NCBI RefSeq assembly: GCF_024649945.1
Contig: NZ_JANKMS010000007.1
Span: 186,001 to 250,000 of the forward strand
DNA length: 64,000 bases
Source of the DNA: Flavobacterium panacis
GTDB taxonomy: Bacteria > Bacteroidota > Bacteroidia > Flavobacteriales > Flavobacteriaceae
Reading direction: 5' to 3'
Below, one piece after another: positions 16,898-25,179 of this stretch. The notes under the pieces are model-generated. The model was not told where the DNA came from, searched no databases, and was given only the letters and a program-made list of their open reading frames with translations. Numbering within the stretch: the stretch's first letter is position 1; each line of letters starts with the position of its first letter. The position numbers and the translations under genes are program-made.

Positions 16898-17677
16898 TTA
16901 CAGTTTGCTGATAAATTCTGTTGCTGCAACACCTGCATTATCTGTTTTCATGAAGTTTTCTCCAATTAAAAAACCTTTGTATCCATAAGGCTTTAATTCT
17001 TGAATGGCTTCTACTGATGAAATTCCGCTTTCTGAAACTTTTACAAAATCATTCGGAATTTGTGATGCCAATTCTTTACTGAAATCTAAGCTTACTTCGA
17101 ATGTTTTTAGGTTTCTGTTGTTTACGCCAATCATGTCTAAAGTCGGCATGATTGATTTTTCTAATTCTTCTTGATTATGAACTTCTAACAAAACTTCTAA
17201 ACCTAATTTTTTAGCAAATTCAGATAAAGATTTGATTTCTTCGCGAGTTAAAACTGCAGCGATTAACAAAATCAAATCGGCTCCGTGTGCTTTTGCTTCT
17301 AAAATTTGGTATTCGTCTACAATAAATTCTTTTCGTAAAAGCGGAATATTTACGGAAGCTCTTGCTAAAAGTAAATCGTCTAATGATCCGCCAAAATATT
17401 TTCCGTCTGTTAAAACTGAGATTCCGCAAGCACCAGCGTTTTCGTAACCTTTTACTACTTCTTCAACGGTAAAGTTATTGTTGATGATTGATTTTGAAGG
17501 AGAACGACGTTTGTGCTCTGCGATAATTCCAGAATTACTTTCTTTTAATTTTTGACTAAGAGAAATAGTCTGCTTTCCAAAAAATACTGAAGCTTCCAAC
17601 TGAGAAATCGGAATAATCGATTTCTTCAAAATCACTTCTTGTTTTTTGTCTATTATTATTTTATCTAAAATGTTCAT
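16898..17677 (-). CDS. trpC: Indole-3-glycerol phosphate synthase
   Basis: 259 residues. IIAEHKRRSPSKSIIN near 51 carries the catalytic Lys region. Other family motifs are ISVLTDGKYFGGSLDDL near 85, PLLRKEFIVDEYQI near 109, GVNNRNLKTFEVSL near 184 and VSESGISS near 215. It closes the indole ring from CdRP. A partial GCCACGAA-type repeat lies in the 74-bp gap before it (17687-17750). Confidence 0.96.
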   Translation of the reverse strand: MNILDKIIIDKKQEVILKKSIIPISQLEASVFFGKQTISLSQKLKESNSGIIAEHKRRSPSKSIINNNFTVEEVVKGYENAGACGISVLTDGKYFGGSLDDLLLARASVNIPLLRKEFIVDEYQILEAKAHGADLILLIAAVLTREEIKSLSEFAKKLGLEVLLEVHNQEELEKSIMPTLDMIGVNNRNLKTFEVSLDFSKELASQIPNDFVKVSESGISSVEAIQELKPYGYKGFLIGENFMKTDNAGVAATEFISKL

Positions 17678-17751
17678 TGTTGTTGTTTTGCCACGAAGTC
17701 ACAAAGGCGCAAATTTTATTAGTGCTAATTCGTGAAATTTGTGTTTGTTTT

Positions 17752-18744
17752 TTATTTACTTAATTCTTGTAATTTTTTCAATGCCTGATGTCCTTTTCCT
17801 GATAGCAAACTTTCTTTTGCTAATTCAAAACCTTCTTTTGGAGAACATTTTGTAACGGTTGAAATTGCCATTGCAGCATTGGCACAAACCACATTATTTT
17901 GGGCTTCGTTTCCTTTTCCTGAAATGATGTTGGTGAAAATTTCTGCTGATTCTTCAATAGTTTTTCCGCCTTCAATTTCTGTTTGAGATAAAAGACGAAC
18001 ACCAAAATCTTCTGGATTCAACATTCCTTCCATATGGTTAGAAATCGTTTTGGTTGGACCAGTTAACGAAATTTCATCATATCCGTCAAGCGAATGTAAA
18101 ATCGTGAAATTCGTATCTGTATTTTGATACAAATAAGCATACATTCTTGCCAATTCTAAGTTGAAAACACCAACCAATTGATTCTGCGGAAATGCAGGAT
18201 TTACCATTGGCCCCAACATATTAAAGAAGGTTTTTACAGCCAATTCTTTTCTAATTGGGCCAACATTTTTCATAGCTGGGTGAAATAGGGGAGCGTGTAA
18301 CACGCAGATTCCTGCCTGATCAATACATTTTTCTAGAAATGCAGGATCGTTGCTAAATTTAATTCCCATTTTCTCCATCACGTTGCTTGATCCAGAAATA
18401 GACGAAACTCCGTAATTTCCATGCTTTGCGACTTTTATTCCAGCTCCTGCTGAAACAAAAGAGGCTAAAGTCGAAATGTTGAAAGTGTCTTTTCCGTCAC
18501 CACCCGTTCCGCATAAATCGATAGTGTTGTAGGCTGATAAATCAACACGAATACATAATTCTAATAAAGCTTCGCGAAAGCCAGAAAGTTCATCAATTGT
18601 AATGCTTCGCATCATAAAAACAGTCAAAAATGCCGAAATCTGACTTGGATTATACTGACCGCTTGAAATATTAATCAATACGTTTTTTGCTTCTTCTTTG
18701 GTAAGCACTTCGTGGTTGATTAATTTGTTTAATATAGTTTTCAT
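17752..18744 (-). CDS. trpD: Anthranilate phosphoribosyltransferase
   Basis: 330 residues. The PRPP-binding glycine loop is LCGTGGDGKDTFNIST near 78, followed by KHGNYGVSSISGSSNVME near 107 and GPMVNP near 180. It joins anthranilate to PRPP. It is stand-alone, not fused to TrpG. An 80-bp spacer with CTAAGGTTCTGAGA-type repeats separates it from trpG. Confidence 0.96.
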   Translation of the reverse strand: MKTILNKLINHEVLTKEEAKNVLINISSGQYNPSQISAFLTVFMMRSITIDELSGFREALLELCIRVDLSAYNTIDLCGTGGDGKDTFNISTLASFVSAGAGIKVAKHGNYGVSSISGSSNVMEKMGIKFSNDPAFLEKCIDQAGICVLHAPLFHPAMKNVGPIRKELAVKTFFNMLGPMVNPAFPQNQLVGVFNLELARMYAYLYQNTDTNFTILHSLDGYDEISLTGPTKTISNHMEGMLNPEDFGVRLLSQTEIEGGKTIEESAEIFTNIISGKGNEAQNNVVCANAAMAISTVTKCSPKEGFELAKESLLSGKGHQALKKLQELSK

Positions 18745-18750
18745 TCTTTT

Positions 18751-18787
18751 AAAGTTGCTAAGGTTCTGAGATACTAAGATTCTAAGT
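18751..18787. repeat. TTGCTAAGGTTCTAAG-type short repeat
   Basis: A run of imperfect short direct units related to GCTAAG/TTCTAAG. The same family occurs at 19400-19434 (between trpG and the lipoprotein gene) and 39303-39337. After it, GTGACTGTGACTG-type repeats (18793-18822) recur at about 19445-19470 and 19964-19995. Confidence 0.6.
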
Positions 18788-18824
18788 TTTTACTGTGACT
18801 GTGACTGTAAACTGAGACTGATTA

Positions 18825-19391
18825 CTAGCTATTAATCCAATTCTCTAAAATCCTTTTCCCGTTTGGTGTTAAAACACTTTCTGGGTGAAATTGAACGCCT
18901 CTTACATCGTAATTTTTGTGTCTTAAAGACATAATTTGACCATTTTCGTCAACAGAAGTTGCTTCTAAATCTTCTGGTAAGTTAGCGTCTACGACCCAAG
19001 AATGGTATCTTCCTACTTCGAATTCATTTCCTAAACCTTCAAACAAAATTTCGTCTGAAACTAGTGTTTTTACGTTTGTCGCTACGCCATGATATACTTT
19101 ATCAAGGTTTGAAAGTGTTCCGCCAAAAACTTCTGCGATTGCTTGTTGTCCTAAACAAACTCCCAAAATACTTTTTGTTGGACTGTATTTTTCGATTACT
19201 GCTTTTAATAAACCTGCTTCATCTGGAATTCCAGGTCCTGGAGAAAGTAATATCTTCTCGAAAGATGCAATTTCATCAATATCAAATTCGTCGTTTCTGT
19301 AAACGGTAACTTCGCAGTTTAAATCTTCTAAATAGTGCACTAAGTTGTAAGTGAAACTATCGTAATTGTCTATAACTAAAATCTTTTTCAT
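18825..19391 (-). CDS. trpG: Anthranilate synthase glutamine amidotransferase subunit
   Basis: 188 residues. Class I amidotransferase triad: Cys in LGVCLGQQAIAEVFGG near 80, and His-Glu in VQFHPES near 169. The start is MKKILVIDNYDSFTYNLVHYL, and LLSPGPGIPDEAG is near 48. It supplies ammonia to TrpE. The AEVFGG segment is shared with PabA-type subunits, so the same protein may also serve folate synthesis. It lies in the operon after a lipoprotein gene that separates it from trpE. Confidence 0.95.
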   Translation of the reverse strand: MKKILVIDNYDSFTYNLVHYLEDLNCEVTVYRNDEFDIDEIASFEKILLSPGPGIPDEAGLLKAVIEKYSPTKSILGVCLGQQAIAEVFGGTLSNLDKVYHGVATNVKTLVSDEILFEGLGNEFEVGRYHSWVVDANLPEDLEATSVDENGQIMSLRHKNYDVRGVQFHPESVLTPNGKRILENWINS

Positions 19392-19479
19392 TTTTTTTTA
19401 AGGTGCTAAGTTGCTAAGGTTCTAAGATGCTGAGTTTTTTACTTAAAACTTAGACTGAGACTGGCAACTAATTTTTTTA

Positions 19480-19920
19480 TTATTTCTCTCGAACGTATTT
19501 TTCGATGATAACTCGATCTACGCCTAATTTTTCTACTTTTTCTACTCCTTTTTGAATTAAAGTGTCGTTTTGGACTTTCACTACAAATTCAAATTTGCTG
19601 TTTTCCCAATCGCGGTTGTTGAAATACTCTAGATTTTCTGTGTAAATACTGTCTTTCAAAGTATATTTTCCGCCTCCTGCAAAATACAATGCTGCTGTTG
19701 AATCTTTTCCGTTTTTTAAATCATGGTTCAAAAAAGCAAAATGTGTATCATTTATAATTTTAATCATTTTTGTTTTTGAATTGAAAGTCGAAAACGTAGA
19801 ATCTTTCTCTGTCGTTTCAGCCGATATAAGACGCCAGGTTCCTTCAATCTGATTCTTCTTTTCTGAATTACAAGAAGTCAGCGTAATTATTAAAACTAAA
19901 ATAGATACTGCTCTTTTCAT
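19480..19920 (-). CDS. Putative lipoprotein inside the trp operon
   Basis: 146 residues. A signal peptide with lipobox LTSC (Cys about 17) predicts an anchored lipoprotein. The mature part starts IEGTWRLISAETTEKDST, a pattern common in small lipocalin-like beta-barrel lipoproteins of Bacteroidota, and is strand-rich to the end. Its place between trpE and trpG, in the same direction, means it is probably transcribed with them. No link to tryptophan is known, and it may be a chance insertion. Confidence 0.75.
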   Translation of the reverse strand: MKRAVSILVLIITLTSCNSEKKNQIEGTWRLISAETTEKDSTFSTFNSKTKMIKIINDTHFAFLNHDLKNGKDSTAALYFAGGGKYTLKDSIYTENLEYFNNRDWENSKFEFVVKVQNDTLIQKGVEKVEKLGVDRVIIEKYVREK

Positions 19921-19993
19921 GGTTTTATAGTTTGTTTGTTAATTGTTTCAAGTTTCAGGTTTCAAGTCTGTGACTAAAAACTGTGACTGGCGA

Positions 19994-21394
19994 CTAAATG
20001 TTTTCTGCCATTTCCAGCGCAGTATTCAATGCTCTTAACTTATTATAAACTTCCTGCATTTCGCTTTCTTCATCAGAACTTGCTACGATTCCAGCTCCAG
20101 CTTGACAGTGCAATTGATGGTTTTTAGAAAGGAAAGTTCGAATCATAATGGCGTGATTAAAGTTTCCGTCAAAATCCATAACTCCGATGGCACCTCCGTA
20201 AAAATTACGATTTGTTTTTTCGCAGTCTTCAATTAATTGCATCGCTCTGTGTTTTGGCGCACCACTCAAAGTTCCTGCTGGAAAAGTATCTGCAACAACT
20301 TGCATCGTAGTGGCTTTTTCGTGTAAATGTCCTGTAACTTTCGAAACCAAGTGAATTACGTGAGAGAAAAACTGAACTTCTCTATATTTTTCTACGTTTA
20401 CATCATGTCCGTTTCTACTTAAATCATTTCTTGCTAAATCAACCAACATAACGTGTTCGCTGTTTTCTTTTTTATCTTCCGAAAGTTCTTTTGCTAAAAG
20501 CGCGTCACGTTCGTCATTTCCAGTTCTTTTGAAAGTTCCAGCAATTGGGTGAATTTCGGCTTTTCTATCTTTTACGATAATTTGTGCTTCTGGCGAAGAA
20601 CCGAATATTTTGAAATCTCCATAATCAAAAAAGAATAAATACGGAGAAGGGTTGATGCTTCTTAAAGCTCTATACACATTAAATTCGTCACCTTTGAAAC
20701 CTTGAGTAAATCGACGAGAAAGTACTAATTGGAAAACGTCTCCGCGGTAGCAGTGCTTTTTAGCTAAAGCTACATTAGCTTTAAATTCTTCATCGGTTAA
20801 GTTTGAGAAACCTTCACCTTCTTTAGAAAATTTATAAGAAGCAATATTTCTTGATTGTAATAATTGCTCGATTTCTGCAATATTGTTTTTTCCGTCTAAA
20901 CTGTGGCAGAAAATATAAGCCTCGTTTTTAAAGTGATTAATGGCAATAATGTTTTGGTAAACAGCATAAAAAACATCTGGAATTGAAGTAGCATTGTCTT
21001 TTTTAGCAATTGAAACTTTTTCGAAATAACGAACAGCATCGTAAGAAATATATCCGAATAAACCGTTATTTATGAATTTAAAATCGTTTTTTTCTGATTT
21101 AAACTGACTTGAAAATTCCTGTATTACCTGGGGAATATTCGTCGAATTATCAATTGCAATTTTTTCAGAAGTTCCGTCTGGAAAAGTTTTTGAAATTACT
21201 TCATTTTCGATTTTAATTGTAGCGATCGGGTTACAGCAGATATAAGAGAAACTGTTGTCATTTCCGTGATAATCACTACTTTCCAATAATAAACTGTTTG
21301 GAAATTTATCTCGGATTTTGAAATAAATACTAACTGGAGTAACCGTATCTGCCAGAATTTGTTTGTAATGTGTATTAAGAATAAAAGGTTTCAA
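19994..21394 (-). CDS. trpE: Anthranilate synthase component I
   Basis: 466 residues. The N-terminal domain contains the LLES feedback motif (about 35-38) that binds tryptophan. The chorismate-binding domain shows YRGDVFQLVLSRRF near 219, PSPYLFFFDYGDFKIFGSSPE near 250, HPIAGTFKRTGNDERD near 277, FPAGTLSGAPKHRAMQ near 367 and IRTFL near 414. It makes anthranilate from chorismate using ammonia from TrpG. It is the first enzyme gene of the operon and lies directly after a leader peptide and attenuator hairpin. Confidence 0.97.
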   Translation of the reverse strand: MKPFILNTHYKQILADTVTPVSIYFKIRDKFPNSLLLESSDYHGNDNSFSYICCNPIATIKIENEVISKTFPDGTSEKIAIDNSTNIPQVIQEFSSQFKSEKNDFKFINNGLFGYISYDAVRYFEKVSIAKKDNATSIPDVFYAVYQNIIAINHFKNEAYIFCHSLDGKNNIAEIEQLLQSRNIASYKFSKEGEGFSNLTDEEFKANVALAKKHCYRGDVFQLVLSRRFTQGFKGDEFNVYRALRSINPSPYLFFFDYGDFKIFGSSPEAQIIVKDRKAEIHPIAGTFKRTGNDERDALLAKELSEDKKENSEHVMLVDLARNDLSRNGHDVNVEKYREVQFFSHVIHLVSKVTGHLHEKATTMQVVADTFPAGTLSGAPKHRAMQLIEDCEKTNRNFYGGAIGVMDFDGNFNHAIMIRTFLSKNHQLHCQAGAGIVASSDEESEMQEVYNKLRALNTALEMAENI

Positions 21395-21441
21395 AATATA
21401 TAGTTTTATGTTGTTCGTTAATTTGTTTTTCAGTTTTGATC

Positions 21442-21476
21442 AAAAAAAAGGGCTTGTCGTGATGACAAGCCCTTTA
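21442..21476 (-). terminator. trp attenuator terminator
   Basis: On the minus strand AAAGGGCTTGTC pairs with GACAAGCCCTTT across a short loop and is followed by eight T. It stands between the leader peptide and trpE, where it would stop transcription early when tryptophan is plentiful. Confidence 0.85.
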
Positions 21477-21512
21477 AATTTATAGTTTTAACAATACCAT
21501 AGGAAGCTTCGT

Positions 21513-21569
21513 TCACGACGTCTGACGTAAATTACTCCACCACCAAGTATTGTTTAATATTGTTCTCAT
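21513..21569 (-). CDS. trpL: trp operon leader peptide
   Basis: An 18-residue frame, MRTILNNTWWWSNLRQTS then TGA, with three tandem Trp codons (21537-21545). It lies between a -7 promoter element and the attenuator hairpin. The ATG is about 12 nt from the inferred transcript start. The segments 21547-21554 and 21490-21497 are perfectly complementary (AACAATAC/GTATTGTT) and flank the Trp codons, giving an alternative RNA hairpin. Ribosome stalling at the Trp codons would choose between structures, as in the classical trp attenuator. The exact antiterminator pairing was not resolved by eye. Confidence 0.87.
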   Translation of the reverse strand: MRTILNNTWWWSNLRQTS

Positions 21570-21587
21570 TTCTTTATTTTGATGTGA

Positions 21588-21595
21588 CAAAGATA
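21588..21595 (-). promoter_or_regulatory. Promoter of the trp operon
   Basis: TATCTTTG on the minus strand matches TAnnTTTG. It lies 19 bp before the leader peptide start, so the transcript would begin just ahead of trpL. Confidence 0.65.
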
Positions 21596-21692
21596 TAAAT
21601 GTAATTTGAATTGAAGTATATAAAATTTAAAAAAAATCTTTTCGAAATTATGAAATTTGTTAAATTTTATTCAATACAAGTATACTAACTCT

Positions 21693-22973
21693 TTAGTTTC
21701 CAATCGCTATCGTATTGTTTATATTTAATCTAAAATCTGGATTTCCTTTAATATTTGGAAATGTAAACAGCTCACTAAGCTTCATTTTGGTAAAATCTAT
21801 CCCGTTTGCAGGATTATTATAATAGTTTTTTATTCCAGGAGTGTTGCTTGCAGATTCGCTTTCAATTTCACCTTTACAGTTATTCACTACTACATTTTTA
21901 AAAGCGATTTTAGATAAATTAGCTTCTCCATTTCCAATATTTCCTTCTAGTAAAACAAAAGGTTCAAATCCTGAAACTACGCTATTAGTTAAGTTGAAAA
22001 AGGTATTTTCTTTAACGTAAATAGATTCTCTAACTAAGCCTTGATTATTTTCTTCCAAATTAACCAAAGTAATATTGCTTGCATTGATTTTGGTCATTTT
22101 TTTGGTCATATCAGTATTGGCAACTTTTTCATAAGAGTCAACCTCAAAACATCTAGAACCTGAAATATCAGAAGAATACGGGTGACGTACTGCAATACTA
22201 TTAGTTAGGTTAATTTGAGCACCTTGTGTAAAATCAAAATCATCATCAGTTGTTCTAAATGAAACTAAATTACTCATATTCAAATCTCCACCATAACATT
22301 CGAAAGAGTCATCGTTTGAAAAACTGATTTGGATATTACTCACGATTGTTTTTCTTCCAACACCTGCAAGAGAAAGTCCGTTTAATTCTTTTGAAGCGCT
22401 TAATTTTCTTCCAGCATATTCAATTCTAACATATTTTAAAATTCCAGAATTATCTTCTGGATCCTGACCTCCATAATGATTTAAATTAGCCTCTAAGTCA
22501 AAAGGTAAAGTATGAATACCACCTAAAGTATTAATTGGTGCTTTTCCACAAACGATAATTCCACCCCAGTCACCTGGTTTTCTGTTGTTTATTTCTTTTT
22601 CTGATGTAAAAATAATTGGATCTGTTTCAAGACCTTCAGCTATAATTTTTGCGCCACTAGTAATGACAAGAGTTCCACAGGTTTTATCATCACCTCTAAT
22701 GACAGTTCCAGGTTCAATAGTTAAAGTTGCATTATTAGTAACATACACAACGCCAACTAAATGGTAAGTATTACGCTTTAGTAAACGAGTATCTTTATCA
22801 ATTGTTCCGGCAATTATATTGGTTGCTTCGTTATAGTCATTAGCAGATGGTTTGAAGTTGGTCCAGTTGGCCATCCAGTTTGAATTTCCTGTAATTCCTT
22901 TTGGTTGTTGTTGGGCGTGTACGAAAAAGCTGATAATGAATGTAATAGAAGAAATAAGTAATTTTGTTTTCAT
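21693..22973 (-). CDS. Secreted beta-helix protein
   Basis: 426 residues with a signal peptide (about 1-20, ending FFVHAQ). The body has the strand pattern of a right-handed parallel beta-helix. Landmarks include NATLTIEPGTVIRGD near 80, PGDWGGIIVCGKAPIN near 134, LKYVRIEYAGR near 185 and repeated NxSNLVSF-type turns. Similar proteins occur in Bacteroidota as secreted surface or periplasmic proteins, often with a type IX sorting domain; none is evident here. No catalytic site of a pectate lyase is recognisable. Function unknown. Confidence 0.7.
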   Translation of the reverse strand: MKTKLLISSITFIISFFVHAQQQPKGITGNSNWMANWTNFKPSANDYNEATNIIAGTIDKDTRLLKRNTYHLVGVVYVTNNATLTIEPGTVIRGDDKTCGTLVITSGAKIIAEGLETDPIIFTSEKEINNRKPGDWGGIIVCGKAPINTLGGIHTLPFDLEANLNHYGGQDPEDNSGILKYVRIEYAGRKLSASKELNGLSLAGVGRKTIVSNIQISFSNDDSFECYGGDLNMSNLVSFRTTDDDFDFTQGAQINLTNSIAVRHPYSSDISGSRCFEVDSYEKVANTDMTKKMTKINASNITLVNLEENNQGLVRESIYVKENTFFNLTNSVVSGFEPFVLLEGNIGNGEANLSKIAFKNVVVNNCKGEIESESASNTPGIKNYYNNPANGIDFTKMKLSELFTFPNIKGNPDFRLNINNTIAIGN

Positions 22974-23116
22974 AACTATGATTTTAATTTCTAGTTTTTG
23001 ATTTTTTTAATTTCCCCAAAAATAGAAGCCGAATGTTAATCAAAGTCCCGATGCTTATTACGAAAGCGTTATTATACTATTAAGAATGTTAAGGTTGTGA
23101 AAAGTATATAAAAAAA

Positions 23117-23148
23117 GAAACCCCGAAAGTTTTAAACTTTCGGGGTTT
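23117..23148 (-). terminator. Rho-independent terminator
   Basis: AACCCCGAAAGTTT/AAACTTTCGGGGTT hairpin following the YceI gene, with A/T runs on both sides. Confidence 0.85.
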
Positions 23149-23179
23149 TGTATATTTTATGAATTAGTAAGTCTAAAAA

Positions 23180-23746
23180 TTAGAATTTTAAAGCTACTGC
23201 TAATTCAAATTCGTCATTGATAGTTTTGTCTCCTAAACCGTCGAAGAAGCTACCTGAACCGTATTTAATATCGTATTTAGTTCTGTCAACTTTGAAAGCA
23301 GTTGTAGCAGTGTTTCCTTTTACAGTGATATCAAAAGTTACTGGTTTAGTAATTCCTTTGATCGTTAAATCTGCAGTTACAGTGTAAACGTCAGCAGATT
23401 TTGCACCGATAGTTTTGAAAACTAATTTTGAAGTTGGGAATTTGTCAGTTCCGAAGAAATCGTCAGCTTTTAAGTGACCGTTTAATTTTCCTTGGTATTC
23501 TCCAGTTAAATCTGTAGCAGTTAATGAAGTCATGTCAACAGTGAAGCTACCACCAGCTAATTTTTTTCCTTTGAAAACTAAAGAACCTTCTTTAAAGTTT
23601 ACAGTTCCCGAGTGCTCTCCAGTTACTTTTTTACCTACCCATTTAATAGTAGATGCTTTTACGTCGATTTTTTTAGTTTGAGCGTTTACTGAGATTCCAG
23701 CTACTGCTACGAATAATGCTATTGCAATTGTTTTTAAATTTTTCAT
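23180..23746 (-). CDS. YceI family protein
   Basis: 188 residues. A signal peptide (MKNLKTIAIALFVAVAGISVNAQ) directs export. The mature protein is a lipocalin-like YceI barrel with IKWVGKKVTGEHSGTVNFKEG near 35, GHLKADDFFGTDKFPTSKLVF near 88 and DLTIKGITKPVTFDITV near 125. YceI proteins bind isoprenoid-type lipids in the periplasm. It is the last gene of the marR-nitroreductase-yceI run (38-bp gap), so it probably answers to the same MarR regulator. Confidence 0.9.
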   Translation of the reverse strand: MKNLKTIAIALFVAVAGISVNAQTKKIDVKASTIKWVGKKVTGEHSGTVNFKEGSLVFKGKKLAGGSFTVDMTSLTATDLTGEYQGKLNGHLKADDFFGTDKFPTSKLVFKTIGAKSADVYTVTADLTIKGITKPVTFDITVKGNTATTAFKVDRTKYDIKYGSGSFFDGLGDKTINDEFELAVALKF

Positions 23747-23784
23747 GTTTTTAAAATTAAAATTTGAATTTGATTAATAAATAA

Positions 23785-24417
23785 TTATAGTGTGATAAAT
23801 AATTCTTCGTTTGATTTTCTAACTTTTTTACTGTGTTGAGATTTGTCCTCTTCGTGTCTGTAACCAACTGTTGCAATTACTGAAGCATTTAAACCTAATT
23901 TGTCGAAACCTAAGATTTCGTTGAATTTTGCAGCATTAAAACCTTCCATTGGAGTTGCGTCGATTTTTAATTCAGCAGCTGCATTTAATAAGTTTCCTAA
24001 AGCTAAATAAGTTTGTTTTGCAGTCCAGATGTGTTTTGCTTCTGCAGATAAATTTGCGATTACACCTTTCATCATGTCGCTGTATCCACCTAAAGCATCA
24101 ACAGGAACACCTCTTACTTCGCTGATGTTTTCTATATATTTGTCAACAGAAGTCGCATCAAGATTTAAGTCGTTGGCAAAAATAAATAGGTGAGAAGCAT
24201 CTGTGATTTGAGTTTGTCCCCATGCTGCTGCTTTTAATTCTTCTCTTAAAGCTGGATTTTCAACAATGATTACTTTGTAAGGTTGTAATCCGTAAGAAGA
24301 TGCGCTTAATCTAACTGCTTCTTTTAAAGTGTTGAAATCTGCATCTGATATTTTTTTTGAAGCATCAAATTGTTTGGTTGCGTAACGCCAATTTTGATTT
24401 TCTACGAAATTGCTCAT
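23785..24417 (-). CDS. NAD(P)H-dependent nitroreductase family oxidoreductase
   Basis: 210 residues of the NfsB-like FMN family. The start NWRYATKQFDASKKISD carries the FMN-phosphate RYATK motif. LSASSYGLQPYKVIIVE is near 37, and ATPMEGFNAAKFNEILG near 154 is typical of this branch. It reduces nitro compounds, quinones or flavins with NAD(P)H in the cytoplasm. It lies 13 bp after the marR gene, which suggests induction by toxic aromatic or redox-active compounds. Confidence 0.88.
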   Translation of the reverse strand: MSNFVENQNWRYATKQFDASKKISDADFNTLKEAVRLSASSYGLQPYKVIIVENPALREELKAAAWGQTQITDASHLFIFANDLNLDATSVDKYIENISEVRGVPVDALGGYSDMMKGVIANLSAEAKHIWTAKQTYLALGNLLNAAAELKIDATPMEGFNAAKFNEILGFDKLGLNASVIATVGYRHEEDKSQHSKKVRKSNEELFITL

Positions 24418-24430
24418 AATATTTATTATT

Positions 24431-24889
24431 TTATTTGTTGGTTCTATATTTTTCTAATAATTGATTTAAGAAAACTAATTCTTCTGGTTTTAAATTATTT
24501 GCAAATGCGCTTTCATGCTCATCTATCTTTGGATCTAATTCTTTTAAAACGTCTAGTCCTTTTTGTGTAATCGAAACTTCAATTTTTCTTCGATTATCGG
24601 GACAAACATTTCGTGTAACAAAATCCTTCAATAATAATTTGTCTACCAAACGTGTTGTATTGCTCGTTTTAGCAAGCATTCGCTCTTGTATCACGCACAT
24701 ATTAGCAGGCTTTCCTTTTTGTCCTCTTAGTATACGTAACACATTATACTGTTCTCCAGATAAATCATACGGTTTGATCAACTCGTTGAAATGATCCTGA
24801 ATCACATTTTGCGTGTACATGATATTCAGAATAACTTTTTTCGCATTATCCATCTTAACCGTACTCTTAATAACTTCTTCAATTGTCAT
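24431..24889 (-). CDS. MarR family transcriptional regulator
   Basis: 152 residues. A winged helix-turn-helix covers about 40-115: LSGEQYNVLRILRGQKG, MCVIQERMLAKTSNTTRLVDKLL, then the wing DNRRKIEVSITQKG. C-terminal helices complete the dimer interface. It heads the operon with a nitroreductase and a YceI protein. Two identical palindromes overlap its own promoter, so autorepression relieved by a ligand or by oxidation is likely. Confidence 0.92.
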   Translation of the reverse strand: MTIEEVIKSTVKMDNAKKVILNIMYTQNVIQDHFNELIKPYDLSGEQYNVLRILRGQKGKPANMCVIQERMLAKTSNTTRLVDKLLLKDFVTRNVCPDNRRKIEVSITQKGLDVLKELDPKIDEHESAFANNLKPEELVFLNQLLEKYRTNK

Positions 24890-24906
24890 AGTCGTAAGTG
24901 TATAAT

Positions 24907-24948
24907 TTGTATATACAAATGTAGAACTTTTAATAGTTGTATATACAA
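24907..24948 (-). promoter_or_regulatory. marR promoter with two palindromic operators
   Basis: The perfect palindrome TTGTATATACAA occurs at 24907-24918 and 24937-24948, centres 30 bp apart (about three helical turns). On the minus strand the first overlaps the -7 element TACATTTG (24916-24923). The second contains a TTG that is 22 nt from it and suits the -33 element. Both promoter elements would thus be covered by bound MarR dimers. The downstream 24976-25179 stretch shows no gene. Confidence 0.8.
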
Positions 24949-25179
24949 GTGTTGTGTTAATTTTTTGTTAATATGATTAAGCGTGCTATTTGAAAGAACT
25001 AAAAGAGTAGTTTTCTGATATTAAAATTAAAGTAATTTTTGAATATAACGTATTGATATATTGTTAATTAATGTTTTTTTAAAGTCGAGTGGCAATTTTG
25101 ATTTCTAAATATTCGGGGAATGACTTTTTGTAAGACAATTAAAAAGTAGAAAAGGCTCAAAATCAACTGAATTTATGGT

